Part shown: one piece after another, positions 41,101 through 50,006 of the stretch
How the letters are laid out: every line of letters begins with the position of its first letter
Position numbering within the stretch: the stretch's first letter is position 1
NCBI RefSeq assembly: GCF_004016505.1
Contig: NZ_SACR01000005.1
Coordinates: forward strand, 124,001 to 188,000
Reading direction: 5' to 3'
DNA: 64,000 bases
Origin: Rubrivivax rivuli
Lineage (GTDB): Bacteria; Pseudomonadota; Gammaproteobacteria; Burkholderiales; Burkholderiaceae_C
Made by a program: the position numbers and the translations under genes
Notes under the pieces: generated by a model
Database searches by the model: none
What the model was told of the DNA's origin: nothing
Seen by the model: the letters and a program-made list of their open reading frames with translations, nothing else

Positions 41101-41856
41101 ATGTGGGACTGGAAAGAACCGCTGCGGCGCCTGAAACACGGGCGCTGGGTCGACCAACGCCGCTTCTACGAGGTGTGGGAGCAGACGCACCTGAAGAAGC
41201 TGCTCGCGGCCCTGCAGGTGGACTGCGTGTTCGATGTCGGCGCCAACCAGGGGCAGTACGCCCGGATGCTGCGCCAGCAGGCCGGCTACCGGGGGCGCAT
41301 CGTGTCCTTCGAGCCCATCCCCGAGGCCGCTGCGGCCGTGCGCCGCCTGGCACAGGGCGACCCGCTGTGGCAGGTGGAGGAACTGGCGCTGTCCGACACC
41401 ACGGGCGAGCAGATTTTCAACATCATGGCCGACACGCAGTTCAGCTCGCTCAGCGCGCCGCGCCATGACGACGTGCAGGGTTTCGAGCGCGACAACCGCG
41501 TGCAGCGCCAGGTGCCGGTGCGCACGGAAACGGTGCTCGAGGCGCTGGCCCGGCTGCAGGCGGCGCTGGGCTTCCAGCGCCCCTTCCTCAAGCTCGACAC
41601 CCAGGGCATGGACGTGCGCATCGTCAGCGCTGCCGGGCGGCAGGGCCTGCAGCGCTTCGTGGGCATGCAGAGCGAACTGGCGGTGCGCAAGCTCTACGAC
41701 AACTCGGTCGACTACCGCGACGCGCTGCGCACCTACGAAGACCTGGGTTTCGAGCTCAGCGCCTTCGTGCCCAACAACGCCGGGCACTTTCCGCGGCTGG
41801 TGGAGATCGACTGCATCCTCGTGCGGGCCGACCTGATGCCCGCGCGCGCGATGTAG
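41101..41856 (+). CDS. FkbM-family methyltransferase
   Basis: A 251-residue SAM-dependent methyltransferase of the FkbM type. Motif I is VFDVGANQGQYARML (near residue 45), followed by IVSFEPIPEAA and FLKLDTQGMD. Enzymes of this family O-methylate sugars or other hydroxyls; here it probably methylates a sugar of the repeat unit. AAGGA lies upstream of ATG 41101. It is the last plus-strand gene of the operon and meets the convergent beta-helix lipoprotein gene after 13 bp. Confidence 0.92.
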   Translation: MWDWKEPLRRLKHGRWVDQRRFYEVWEQTHLKKLLAALQVDCVFDVGANQGQYARMLRQQAGYRGRIVSFEPIPEAAAAVRRLAQGDPLWQVEELALSDTTGEQIFNIMADTQFSSLSAPRHDDVQGFERDNRVQRQVPVRTETVLEALARLQAALGFQRPFLKLDTQGMDVRIVSAAGRQGLQRFVGMQSELAVRKLYDNSVDYRDALRTYEDLGFELSAFVPNNAGHFPRLVEIDCILVRADLMPARAM

Positions 41857-41869
41857 CCGCGGCGCGGCC

Positions 41870-43627
41870 TCAGGGCTGGCCGGGGTTGCGCAGGAAGGCC
41901 GGCAGTTCGGTGCTGTCCAGCAGCCGGCGGGCCTGAAGCGCGCTGCGCAAGGCCTCGGGCAGAGCCACACGCTCGGCCACCGAAGCCAGGTCTTGCTGCG
42001 TGGCATTGCGCCAGTCTTGCAGGCTCTCGTAGGCCGGTGCGGTGGCGCTCGGGAAGCCCATCGCCATGCGCGGACCCAGTTGCTCGCTCTTGAACACGTT
42101 GCCGTCGGACACCGAGCCGTAGCGCAGGCCCGGCAGCACCAGCTGCACCCAGTTGCGCTGGTCGTCGTTCCAGGCCACGGCGTTGCCCGTCACGCGGTTG
42201 TTCAGCGGCGAGAGCTCGGGGTCGGTGGCCGAGCGCGTGCCGTCCACCACTGCGATGCCTTCCATCGTGTTGCCGAACACCGCATTGCCCTGCACCGTGC
42301 TGCCCGAAGACTCCATCAGGTAGATGCCGCGCAGGCCGTTGCCGTAGACCACGTTGCCCCGGATGGTGCCCGTGCGGCTGGCCTCGTAGTGGATGCCGAA
42401 GCCGGTGTTGTAGGCCACCGTGTTGGCCTCGATGAGGTTGCCGCTGTTCTTCCAGTCGATCCAGATGCCGTCACCTTCGTTGTGGACGACGACGTTGTTG
42501 CGGATGACGGCGTCGCGCACGTCGCCGGTGCCGATCAGCTTCATGCCGCCGGCTTCCCACCACTTGTTGAAGCCGCGCAGGTTGGCGCGCGTGATGCGGT
42601 TGCCTTGCACCACCATGCGTTCGCCGCGGCCCGACAGGCCAACCTGCCCGCAGCCATCGACCACCGAATCGTGCAGGCCCAGGTCGTTGCCGACGAGTTG
42701 CACGCAGGCGCCGTCCATGTCACGCACGCGGATGTCGCGCAAAGCACTCGTCTGGCCCTGCAGCTTCACCGCGCCCTGGCGGTAGGTGGTGCTGGTGTTG
42801 GCATGCGCGAAGTCCAGCCCTTCCACCGTGAGCCGGGCCGCGGCTTCCGCCTGGAACACGTGGCGCAGCGTGCTCACTTCCAGCGCCTGCGTGCTGGTCA
42901 ATGCCTGGCTCACGCGCACGACGATGCGCCGGCCGGTGGCGTCGTAGGTGAAGCTGTTGGGCACGAGTTGCGCCACCCCACCGGGCACGCGGCCCGGCCA
43001 GATGCCGCCTTCCGAGGCGTGCAGGCCGGCCAGATCGGGCGGCGGCGTGGTGGGGTAGCCACCGAACACGGTGCCGCCGATCTGCTGCAGCGCCTGGCCG
43101 GCCAGGAAGACCTGCTGCGGCTCTTCACCCGCCCAGGGCACGGCGTAGACGCCGGGGCTCACCAGCGCCCAGCCGCTCACCTCGACCGAGCCCTTGACCG
43201 TGACGCTGCGTGGCGTGGCGGCTCGCAAGCGCGTGGGGGCGGTGGCGCCGGTGAGCGTGGGCACCACGATGGCCTCGCGGTAGGTGCCGGCGGCGATGAC
43301 GATGTCGTCGCCCGGCTGCAGGCGGGCCAGCGCTGCACCGATGCTGCGGTAGGGCTGGGCCGCGGTGCCGGCGCCGGTGTCGCTGGCGTTCGTGTGGCTG
43401 GGGTCGACGGTGACGCGTCGCAGGTAGGGCGCGTCTGCGGGGTCGGGGGCCGCGGGCGCGGGCGCCGGTGCGGGCATGGGCGCCAGCGGGGCCGGCGTGC
43501 CGGCGATGCCGCTGCGTTCCTGGCCGGTGTCGGCGCCACCGCCACCGCCGCCGCAGCCAGCGAGGACCAGTGCGGCGGTGCAGCACAGGATGAGGACAGG
43601 GCGGCGCTGGGAGGGCGTGCGTTTCAT
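41870..43627 (-). CDS. Beta-helix lipoprotein, paralogue of the protein at 37898
   Basis: A 585-residue protein with a lipobox (LVLAGC, Cys25), a glycine run and a Pro/Ala-rich linker, then the same beta-helix module as the plus-strand gene at 37898. Shared elements include GTVFGGYP, SEGGIW, GFNKWWEAGG and NTGFGIHYEAS. It should be anchored to a membrane facing the periplasm. Possible roles are polymer cleavage, epimerisation or binding. It is the last gene of the minus-strand operon, 169 bp after the preceding glycosyltransferase gene, so it may have its own promoter. Confidence 0.87.
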   Translation of the reverse strand: MKRTPSQRRPVLILCCTAALVLAGCGGGGGGADTGQERSGIAGTPAPLAPMPAPAPAPAAPDPADAPYLRRVTVDPSHTNASDTGAGTAAQPYRSIGAALARLQPGDDIVIAAGTYREAIVVPTLTGATAPTRLRAATPRSVTVKGSVEVSGWALVSPGVYAVPWAGEEPQQVFLAGQALQQIGGTVFGGYPTTPPPDLAGLHASEGGIWPGRVPGGVAQLVPNSFTYDATGRRIVVRVSQALTSTQALEVSTLRHVFQAEAAARLTVEGLDFAHANTSTTYRQGAVKLQGQTSALRDIRVRDMDGACVQLVGNDLGLHDSVVDGCGQVGLSGRGERMVVQGNRITRANLRGFNKWWEAGGMKLIGTGDVRDAVIRNNVVVHNEGDGIWIDWKNSGNLIEANTVAYNTGFGIHYEASRTGTIRGNVVYGNGLRGIYLMESSGSTVQGNAVFGNTMEGIAVVDGTRSATDPELSPLNNRVTGNAVAWNDDQRNWVQLVLPGLRYGSVSDGNVFKSEQLGPRMAMGFPSATAPAYESLQDWRNATQQDLASVAERVALPEALRSALQARRLLDSTELPAFLRNPGQP

Positions 43628-43796
43628 GCGGGGGGTGCAGGGTCGCGCAAGGCAGTGGGCCTCGGGCCGGGCTCGGAAGGGCGCGCGGGGCGGGCGCTCT
43701 GAAGAGGCGCCGTTCCCAGGCTCGAAGGATCAAGGGGATCTTCGGCCGCCGCGCCCCGTGCCTGAAGGGCGAGTTGTAAGCACAGCGCTCGCGCTG

Positions 43797-45002
43797 TTAC
43801 GGCTTGCCTGGCGCGGGCGGGTCTGAGCCCCGCAGCGCGATGGCTTCGCCGTACAGCGCCCGCAGCTGCCGCAGGTTGGCCGGGCCGGTGAGTTCGGCCT
43901 CGTAGTGGCGGCGGGCGTTGTCGCCCATGCGCTGCATCTCGGCCGGGTGGGCGTCGGCCCAGGCCAGCTTGGCGGCCAGGTCGGCCGCATCACCGGGCTG
44001 GAACAGCAGGCCCGTGACGCCGTCATCCACCAGCGTGGCCATCGCGCCCAGCCGGCTGGCGATGACGGGCAGGCCGTTGGCAAAAGCCTCCACCAGCGTG
44101 CGGGGGAAGTTCTCGTACCAGATGCTGGGCAGCACCAGCGCACGCCGCCGCGCCATCTGCGCGTACACCGCGGCCGGTGGCAGCGGCCCCAGCGGGTGCA
44201 CGCCGGGGGCGCCTTCGAGCAGGTGGGCGTCGGGGCCGCTGCCGGCCGCGTGCACGGCAGTGCCGGGCGGCGCCAGCGCGAGGGCCTGCGCCAGCACGGC
44301 CAGGCCCTTCTCCAGCGAGAAGCGGCCGACGAACAGAAAGCCCTCGCGCGGCTGCGGTGCCGGCGCCGGCAGGTCGACGAAGTTCGGCTTGATGCGGATG
44401 CGCTCGGCCGGCAGGCCACCTTCGATGAACTTGTCGCGGCAGAAGGCGTTGAGCGCGATGTAGAGCGTGACCTTTCGCTGCCAGGTGCCCAGCCCGCGGT
44501 GCAACTGCAGCATGCCGGCCACGGCCGCGCTCTGCACGGCCGAGCCGCGGTAGCAGCCGTGCTGCACCGCGCGCCAGGGTACGCGGCCGACGCAGTCTTC
44601 GCAGATGCGCCCTTCGCGCAGCAGCAGCGCCTGCGGGCAGAGCAGGCGGAAGTTGTGCAGCGTCTGCACCACCGGCAGCCCGGCGCGTGCCGCGGCCCAG
44701 TAGACCGAGGGCGAGACCAGCGGAAAGCTGTTGTGCACGTGCACGACCTCGGGCCGGTGCTGGCCGATGAGCGCCTGCAGGTCGCACCCGGTGCGTGGCG
44801 ACCACAGCGTGTCGCGGGCCAGTGCCAGGCGCGAGAGGCCGGCCACCTCGTCGTTGTGGCGGCTGTAGAGCGTGACCTCGTGGCCGTTTTCGCGCAGCAG
44901 CGCGGCTTCGGCCTCCACCACCGCGTCTTCGCCGCCCCGCTGCTGGTAGGCGTTGTGCACCAGCAGCACGCGTGCTGGTGGTGTGCTTGCGTGGTCCCTC
45001 AT
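43797..45002 (-). CDS. Glycosyltransferase family 4 (third)
   Basis: A 401-residue GT4 enzyme. It opens with RVLLVHNAYQQRGGEDAVVEAE, has VVHVHNSFPLVSPSVYWAA and VQTLHNFRLLCPQALLL, and a donor half with FLFVGRFSLEKGL and NFPRTLVEAFANGLPVIASR. A Cys-containing loop (CEDCVGRVPWRAVQHGC) is typical of this subgroup. ATG 45002 overlaps the wecG-like stop by four bases. It should add a sugar to the repeat unit; the donor is unknown. Confidence 0.9.
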   Translation of the reverse strand: MRDHASTPPARVLLVHNAYQQRGGEDAVVEAEAALLRENGHEVTLYSRHNDEVAGLSRLALARDTLWSPRTGCDLQALIGQHRPEVVHVHNSFPLVSPSVYWAAARAGLPVVQTLHNFRLLCPQALLLREGRICEDCVGRVPWRAVQHGCYRGSAVQSAAVAGMLQLHRGLGTWQRKVTLYIALNAFCRDKFIEGGLPAERIRIKPNFVDLPAPAPQPREGFLFVGRFSLEKGLAVLAQALALAPPGTAVHAAGSGPDAHLLEGAPGVHPLGPLPPAAVYAQMARRRALVLPSIWYENFPRTLVEAFANGLPVIASRLGAMATLVDDGVTGLLFQPGDAADLAAKLAWADAHPAEMQRMGDNARRHYEAELTGPANLRQLRALYGEAIALRGSDPPAPGKP

Positions 45003-45787
45003 GCCCGCGCGCCGAGCAACTGGCGCAGCGCCCCCCACACGAAGAGCGTGTTCGTCACCAGGTAGCGGCGCCACAGGCGGCGCGGCTCGCTGGCCAGGCG
45101 GTGCAGCCACTCGAGGCCGTGCTCACGCATCCAGGCCGGGGCGCGGGCCACGGTGCCGGCGTGGAAATCGAAGGCCGCGCCCACGCCCAGCATCACCGCC
45201 TGCACACGGCCGCGGTGCGCGGCCATCCACAGCTCTTGCTTCGGGCAGCCCAGGCTCACCCACACGGTGCCGGCGCCGCTGGCGTTGATGGCGCGCACGT
45301 GGGCTTCGTCTTCCTCGGGCGTGAGCGGCCGGAAGGGCGGCGAGATCGCCCCGGCGATGCGCAGGCCGGGGTGGCGCAGGGGCAGCAACTTCTGCAGCGC
45401 CTGCAAGGTGGCCTCGGTGCTGCCGTAGAGGAACACGGCCTCGCCGCGCGCGGCGGCTTCGTGCAGGTAGTCGGCCATGAGGTCGGGGCCGCTCACGCGC
45501 GCCTGGCCCGCGGCACCCAGCTGGCGCAGCATCCAGGCCACCGGCGCGCCGTCGGGTGTGGCCAGGTCGGCCTGTTCGATGGCGGCGTGAAAGGCCGGGT
45601 CTTGGCGCGCGGTCACCACCGAGTGCACGTTGCAGATGCAGACCACGCGGCTCTCGCGCTGCGCCGCCCAGGTGGCGATGCGCGCGCGTGCCGCGGCAGC
45701 GCTGACCACGTCGATGGGCGCCCCCAGCACGGGGCGCCGCTGGCGGCCTGCTTCGGCGCGCAGGGCAGGCTCCAAGGGCAGGGCCAT
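44999..45787 (-). CDS. WecG/TagA/CpsF-family glycosyltransferase (GT26)
   Basis: A 262-residue GT26 enzyme. Conserved parts are VCICNVHSVVTA, ATPDGAPVAWML, FLYGSTEAT, VSLGCPKQELWM and MLGVGAAFDFHAGTV; the last includes the catalytic Asp region. Family members transfer ManNAc-uronate, ManNAc or glucose to lipid-linked acceptors early in repeat-unit assembly. The C-terminal ..RRLWRRYLVTNTLFVW segment is the usual membrane-associating tail. It begins 10 bp after the fcl stop. Confidence 0.94.
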   Translation of the reverse strand: MALPLEPALRAEAGRQRRPVLGAPIDVVSAAAARARIATWAAQRESRVVCICNVHSVVTARQDPAFHAAIEQADLATPDGAPVAWMLRQLGAAGQARVSGPDLMADYLHEAAARGEAVFLYGSTEATLQALQKLLPLRHPGLRIAGAISPPFRPLTPEEDEAHVRAINASGAGTVWVSLGCPKQELWMAAHRGRVQAVMLGVGAAFDFHAGTVARAPAWMREHGLEWLHRLASEPRRLWRRYLVTNTLFVWGALRQLLGARA

Positions 45788-45797
45788 CCGTCGGGGG

Positions 45798-46784
45798 TCA
45801 GCCGGCCGGGTTCTGCGCTGCGAACTCGGCGTAGGCGACGCGCAGTCCGTCTTCCAGTGGCGTGCGTGCCTGCCAGCCGGCGGCCTTCATCAGGCCCACG
45901 TCCATCAGCTTGCGCGGCGTGCCGTCGGGCTTGCTGGTGTCGTAGACGATGCCGCCGGCATAGCCCACCACCTTGGCCACCAGCGCCGCGAGTTCGGCGA
46001 TGGTCACGTCTTCACCCACGCCGATGTTCACCAGCGGCGGCTCGAAGCGGCCCGTGACGCTCTCGTCGCTGCCCAGCAGCGCGGTGTAGCGCTCGTCGGG
46101 CAACTGCATCAGGTAGACGCAGGCGTCGGCCATGTCGTCGCTGAAGAGGAACTCGCGCCGCGGCGTGCCCGTGCCCCACACCGTGACCTGCGGCGCGCCA
46201 TGGGCCTTGGCCTCGTGGAACTTGCGCAGCAGCGCCGGGATGACGTGGCTGTTGGTCGGGTGGTAGTTGTCGCCTGGGCCGTACAGGTTGGTGGGCATGG
46301 CCGCCAGGTACTTCGTGCCGTACTGCCGGTTGTAGCTCCAGCACATCTCCACACCGGCGATCTTTGCCAGCGCGTAGGGCCGGTTCGTCGGCTCCAGCGG
46401 GCCGGTGAGCAGGTCGCGCTCGCGCATGGGCTGCGGCGCCAGCTTCGGGTAGATGCAGCTGCTGCCCAGGAAGAGCAGGCGCTGCACGCCGCTGAGGTAG
46501 GCGCTGTGGATCACGTTCGTCTGGATGGCCAGGTTCTCGCGGATGAACTGCGCCGGGTAGCTGTTGTTGGCGACGATGCCGCCCACCTTGGCCGCCGCCA
46601 GGAACACGTATTCGGGTTGCTCCTTCTCGAAGAAGGCGCGCGTGGCGGCCTCGTCGGTGAGGTCGAGCTCGGCGTGCGTGCGCAGGATCAGGCCGGTGTG
46701 GCCGGCGGCCTGCAGCCGGCGCACGATGGCGCTGCCGACCAGGCCGCGGTGGCCGGCCACGTAGATGCGGGCATCTTTCTGCAT
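45798..46784 (-). CDS. fcl: GDP-L-fucose synthase
   Basis: A 328-residue short-chain dehydrogenase that converts GDP-4-keto-6-deoxymannose to GDP-L-fucose with NADPH. It has the nucleotide-binding [10 protein letters not shown], the catalytic Ser in SSCIYP, and Tyr/Lys in YALAKIAG. Later parts ([14 protein letters not shown] and [15 protein letters not shown]) are typical of Fcl. ATG 46784 is preferred to the GTG at 46796 that overlaps the gmd stop. It acts directly after Gmd, encoded just upstream. Confidence 0.96.
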   Translation of the reverse strand: MQKDARIYVAGHRGLVGSAIVRRLQAAGHTGLILRTHAELDLTDEAATRAFFEKEQPEYVFLAAAKVGGIVANNSYPAQFIRENLAIQTNVIHSAYLSGVQRLLFLGSSCIYPKLAPQPMRERDLLTGPLEPTNRPYALAKIAGVEMCWSYNRQYGTKYLAAMPTNLYGPGDNYHPTNSHVIPALLRKFHEAKAHGAPQVTVWGTGTPRREFLFSDDMADACVYLMQLPDERYTALLGSDESVTGRFEPPLVNIGVGEDVTIAELAALVAKVVGYAGGIVYDTSKPDGTPRKLMDVGLMKAAGWQARTPLEDGLRVAYAEFAAQNPAG

Positions 46785-46792
46785 CGGCCCGC

Positions 46793-47908
46793 TCACTCGT
46801 GGTGGTCGTAGGCCTGGAAGCCGGCCAGCTTCACGAGGCTGTCGCGCTTGGCGCTGGTGTAGTCGGCCTCCACCATCTCCTTCACCAGCTCGGGCAGCGT
46901 GGTCTTGGGCACCCAGCCGAGCTTGTCTTTGGCCTTGGTGGGGTCGCCCAGCAGCGTCTCCACCTCGGTGGGGCGGTAGTAGCGCGGGTCCACGCGCACG
47001 ATCACCTCACCCGGCTTGCACTTGGCGCGGTTGCCCGCCACCTTCACCACGGTGGCGATCTCCTGGTCGCCTTCGCCGCTGAAGGCCAGCGTGATGCCGA
47101 GCTCGGCCGCCGCGAACTCGACGAACTGGCGCACGCTGTACTGCACGCCGGTGGCGATGACGAAGTCTTCAGCCACCTCTTGCTGCAGCATCAGCCACTG
47201 CATCTCGACGTAATCGCGCGCATGGCCCCAGTCGCGCAGGGCCGAGAGGTTGCCCAGGTACAGGCAGTCCTGCAGGCCAAGCGCGATGCGCGCGATGGCG
47301 CGCGTGATCTTGCGCGTGACAAAGGTCTCGCCGCGCAGCGGGCTCTCGTGGTTGAAGAGCACGCCGTTGCAGGCGTACATGCCGTAGGCCTCGCGGTAGT
47401 TCACCGTGATCCAGTAGGCGTACAGCTTGGCCACCGCGTAGGGGCTGCGCGGGTAGAAGGGCGTGGTCTCCTTCTGAGGGATCTCCTGCACCAGGCCGTA
47501 GAGCTCGGAGGTGCTGGCCTGGTAGAAGCGGGTCTTCTTCTGCAGGCCCAGGATGCGGATGGCCTCCAGCAGGCGCAGCGTGCCCAGGCCGTCGGCGTCG
47601 GCGGTGTACTCGGGCTGCTCGAAGCTCACCGCCACGTGGCTCATCGCGCCGAGGTTGTAGATCTCGTCGGGCTGCACCTCCTGCACGATGCGGATGAGGT
47701 TGGTGCTGTCGGTGAGATCGCCGTAGTGCAGCTTGAAGCGGGCGTTGTCGACGTGGGGGTCCTGGTAGAGGTGATCGACACGGTCGGTGTTGAACAGGGA
47801 CGAGCGGCGCTTGATGCCGTGCACCTCGTAGCCCTTGGAGAGCAGCAACTCGGCGAGGTAGGCGCCGTCCTGGCCGGTGACGCCGGTGATGAGTGCGATC
47901 TTGGTCAT
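46793..47908 (-). CDS. gmd: GDP-mannose 4,6-dehydratase
   Basis: A 371-residue extended short-chain dehydrogenase that makes GDP-4-keto-6-deoxy-D-mannose from GDP-mannose. It has [10 protein letters not shown], the sugar-binding [16 protein letters not shown], catalytic Thr/Glu in ASTSELYG, and Tyr/Lys in [12 protein letters not shown] 47908 is the conserved start; upstream in-frame residues are not Gmd-like. The csp gene lies between gmd and the rfb genes, on the opposite strand, so gmd and the genes after it need their own promoter or read-through. Confidence 0.97.
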   Translation of the reverse strand: MTKIALITGVTGQDGAYLAELLLSKGYEVHGIKRRSSLFNTDRVDHLYQDPHVDNARFKLHYGDLTDSTNLIRIVQEVQPDEIYNLGAMSHVAVSFEQPEYTADADGLGTLRLLEAIRILGLQKKTRFYQASTSELYGLVQEIPQKETTPFYPRSPYAVAKLYAYWITVNYREAYGMYACNGVLFNHESPLRGETFVTRKITRAIARIALGLQDCLYLGNLSALRDWGHARDYVEMQWLMLQQEVAEDFVIATGVQYSVRQFVEFAAAELGITLAFSGEGDQEIATVVKVAGNRAKCKPGEVIVRVDPRYYRPTEVETLLGDPTKAKDKLGWVPKTTLPELVKEMVEADYTSAKRDSLVKLAGFQAYDHHE

Positions 47909-48212
47909 GCGCGAGGACAGGGAGTGAGGCGGTGTGGGGCCCGGGGCGGGCCGCGAGAGGACGCGGGAAGATATCACCGCCAGCGCTTCGCGCATCTCGC
48001 GTTCGAAGGGGGTTCGGGGGTGATTGTCCGATTGGGGTTACATTAGCCCGGTAGATTTGAGCAAGACAGTTTTTTGAGACAGTGTTCGGTGTGCCCTGAA
48101 CAGCCTTCACAGGCGATGCAGGTTTCGGCGGATTTCTTGATCGGTGATCTTCTTGGCCGCATCTGCACTGCGTCAGCGTGTGCTGCGCAGCAACCGTGAA
48201 AGGAAATTCAGC
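47909..48212. promoter_or_regulatory. Divergent region between gmd and the cold-shock gene, with csp leader
   Basis: These 304 bases hold no gene. The csp side probably forms a long 5' untranslated leader of about 150 bases, as is common for cold-shock mRNAs. It contains the perfect palindrome TGCTGCGCAGCA (48181-48192) just before the ribosome-binding site. A T-run at 48070-48075 and TAGATT at 48052-48057 are possible promoter parts; no consensus pair is visible. The gmd promoter must also lie here if gmd is not transcribed from upstream. Confidence 0.4.
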
Positions 48213-48425
48213 ATGACTACGCAAACCGGCATCGTGAAGTGGTTCGACGACGGCAAGGGCTTCGGCTTCATCACCCCCGACGGTGGTGGCAAGGATCTCT
48301 TCGCCCACTTCAGCGAAATCCAGAGCACTGGCGGCTTCCGCAGCCTGGCCGAAGGCCAGAAAGTGGAATTCGAAGTGAAGCAAGGCCAGAAGGGCCCCCA
48401 GGCCGCTGGCATCAAGTCGATCTGA
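48213..48425 (+). CDS. cspA: Cold-shock protein of the CspA family
   Basis: A 70-residue OB-fold RNA/DNA-binding protein. RNP1 is KGFGFIT and RNP2 is DLFAHFSEI. It has the start [11 protein letters not shown] and ends AAGIKSI. AAGGA lies eight bases before ATG 48213. It acts as an RNA chaperone, often at low temperature or in stationary phase. It has a long leader and its own terminator, and lies on the opposite strand inside the nucleotide-sugar gene block. Confidence 0.97.
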   Translation: MTTQTGIVKWFDDGKGFGFITPDGGGKDLFAHFSEIQSTGGFRSLAEGQKVEFEVKQGQKGPQAAGIKSI

Positions 48426-48450
48426 TCGACCGGACCTCGGCCCCCTGAGA

Positions 48451-48478
48451 AACCGCAGCCTTGGCTGCGGTTTTTTCG
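48451..48478 (+). terminator. Rho-independent terminator of the cold-shock gene
   Basis: AACCGCAGCC (48451-48460) and GGCTGCGGTT (48463-48472) form a perfect 10-bp stem with a 2-base gap in the loop, followed by a T-run. It lies 25 bases after the csp stop and may also act on minus-strand transcription leaving rfbC, since the A-run on the other side is short. Confidence 0.88.
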
Positions 48479-48502
48479 TTTCAGGGCGCTGCTTTCCGCG
48501 TG

Positions 48503-49081
48503 TCAGCGCAAAGGGGGCAGGTCGGCCTGGGCCAACAGCGGCGCGGCCGCGTCCTTGGCCGCCAACAGCGCGGCTGCCACCCCGGGCGGCAGCGGCCACT
48601 GCACGCCGATGGCCGGGTCGTCGTAGCGGATGCTGCGCTCGCAGTCCTTGGCGTAGACGTCGGTGGTCTTGTAGAGGAAGTGCGTGTCGTCTTCCAATGA
48701 GACGAAGCCGTGCGCAAAACCCTCGGGCACCCAGAGCTGGCGCTTGTTCTCGGCGTTCAGCAGCACGCCGGTCCAGCGGCCGAAGTGGGGCGAGCCTGCG
48801 CGGATGTCCACCGCCACGTCAAAGGCGGCCCCCTTCACCACGCGCACCAGCTTGCCCTGCGCATGCGGAGGCAGCTGGTAGTGCAGGCCGCGCAGCACGC
48901 CAGCGTGGCTGCACGAGTGGTTGTCCTGCAAGAAGGCGCGGGGCGCCGGCAGGCCCAGGCCCGCCAGCGCGGCGTGGAAACGCGGTTCGTTGAAGCTCTC
49001 GCTGAACCAGCCGCGTTCGTCGGTGAAGACGGCCGGCTCGACGATGACGACGCCGGGCAGGTCGGTAGGGATGAGCTTCAT
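48503..49081 (-). CDS. rfbC: dTDP-4-dehydrorhamnose 3,5-epimerase
   Basis: A 192-residue cupin-fold enzyme that epimerises dTDP-4-keto-6-deoxyglucose at C3 and C5. It has FTDERGWFSESFNE, the catalytic His in LRGLHYQLPPHAQGKLV, and VDIRAGSPHFGRWTGVLL, and the Tyr in HFLYKTTD. It is the third enzyme of dTDP-L-rhamnose synthesis. ATG 49081 is two bases after the rfbA stop. Confidence 0.96.
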   Translation of the reverse strand: MKLIPTDLPGVVIVEPAVFTDERGWFSESFNEPRFHAALAGLGLPAPRAFLQDNHSCSHAGVLRGLHYQLPPHAQGKLVRVVKGAAFDVAVDIRAGSPHFGRWTGVLLNAENKRQLWVPEGFAHGFVSLEDDTHFLYKTTDVYAKDCERSIRYDDPAIGVQWPLPPGVAAALLAAKDAAAPLLAQADLPPLR

Positions 49082-49083
49082 CG

Positions 49084-49965
49084 TCAGAACACCTTCTCGC
49101 GCAGCACGCGCATGAGGTACTGGCCGTAGCTGTTCTTCAGCATCGGCGCGGCCAGCGCTTCGAGCTGCGCGGCGTCGATCCAGCCGCTGCGGTAGGCGAT
49201 CTCTTCAGGGCAAGCCACCTTCAGGCCCTGGCGCTTCTCCAGCGTGGCGATGAACTGGCCGGCTTCCATCAGGCTGTCGTGGGTGCCGGTGTCCAGCCAG
49301 GCGTAGCCCCGGCCCATGATCTCCACGTCGAGCTGGCCTTGCTGCAGGTAGCGCTCGTTGACGGTGGTGATCTCGAGTTCGCCGCGTGCGCTGGGCTGGA
49401 TGGACGCGGCGATGTCGCAGACCTGTGCGTCGTAGAAGTACAGGCCCGTGACGGCGTAGTTGCTCTTCGGGACCTTGGGCTTCTCCTCGATGCTCAGCGC
49501 ACGCTTGTGGGCATCGAACTCCACCACGCCGTAACGCTCGGGGTCGTGCACGTGGTAGGCGAAGACGGTGGCGCCCTCGGTGCGCGCGTGGGCGCGCGCC
49601 AGCAGCGGGGCGAAGTCATGGCCGTAGAAGATGTTGTCGCCCAGCACCAGCGCGCTGGGGGCACCGGCCAGGAACTCGCGGCCCAGGATGAAGGCCTGCG
49701 CCAGGCCGTCGGGGCTGGGCTGCACGCAGTAGCTCAGCTGCATGCCCCAGCGGCTGCCGTCGCCCAGCAGCGCCTGGAAACGCGGCGTGTCCTGCGGCGT
49801 GCTGATGACCAGCACTTCGCGCATGCCGGCCAGCATCAAAGTGCTGAGCGGGTAGTAGACCATCGGCTTGTCGTACACCGGCAGCAGCTGTTTGCTGATG
49901 GCCAGCGTGGCCGGGTGCAGCCGGGTGCCGGAGCCGCCGGCCAGGATGATGCCCTTGCGTTGCAT
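49084..49965 (-). CDS. rfbA: Glucose-1-phosphate thymidylyltransferase
   Basis: A 293-residue nucleotidyltransferase that makes dTDP-glucose, the first step of the rhamnose pathway. The signature [16 protein letters not shown] is at residues 5-20, followed by [29 protein letters not shown] and [13 protein letters not shown]. Length matches the homotetrameric RmlA. It starts 41 bp after the rfbD stop. Confidence 0.97.
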   Translation of the reverse strand: MQRKGIILAGGSGTRLHPATLAISKQLLPVYDKPMVYYPLSTLMLAGMREVLVISTPQDTPRFQALLGDGSRWGMQLSYCVQPSPDGLAQAFILGREFLAGAPSALVLGDNIFYGHDFAPLLARAHARTEGATVFAYHVHDPERYGVVEFDAHKRALSIEEKPKVPKSNYAVTGLYFYDAQVCDIAASIQPSARGELEITTVNERYLQQGQLDVEIMGRGYAWLDTGTHDSLMEAGQFIATLEKRQGLKVACPEEIAYRSGWIDAAQLEALAAPMLKNSYGQYLMRVLREKVF

Positions 49966-50006
49966 GAAGTCTCCTCAGGAGGCCGCGCGGGCGGCCCGCG
50001 GCATTC

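Noticed and set aside
43778..43800. Hairpin overlapping the stop of the third GT4 gene
   Set aside because: The stem (ACAGCGC/GCGCTGT) is good but no T-run follows in the minus direction, so I did not call a terminator.
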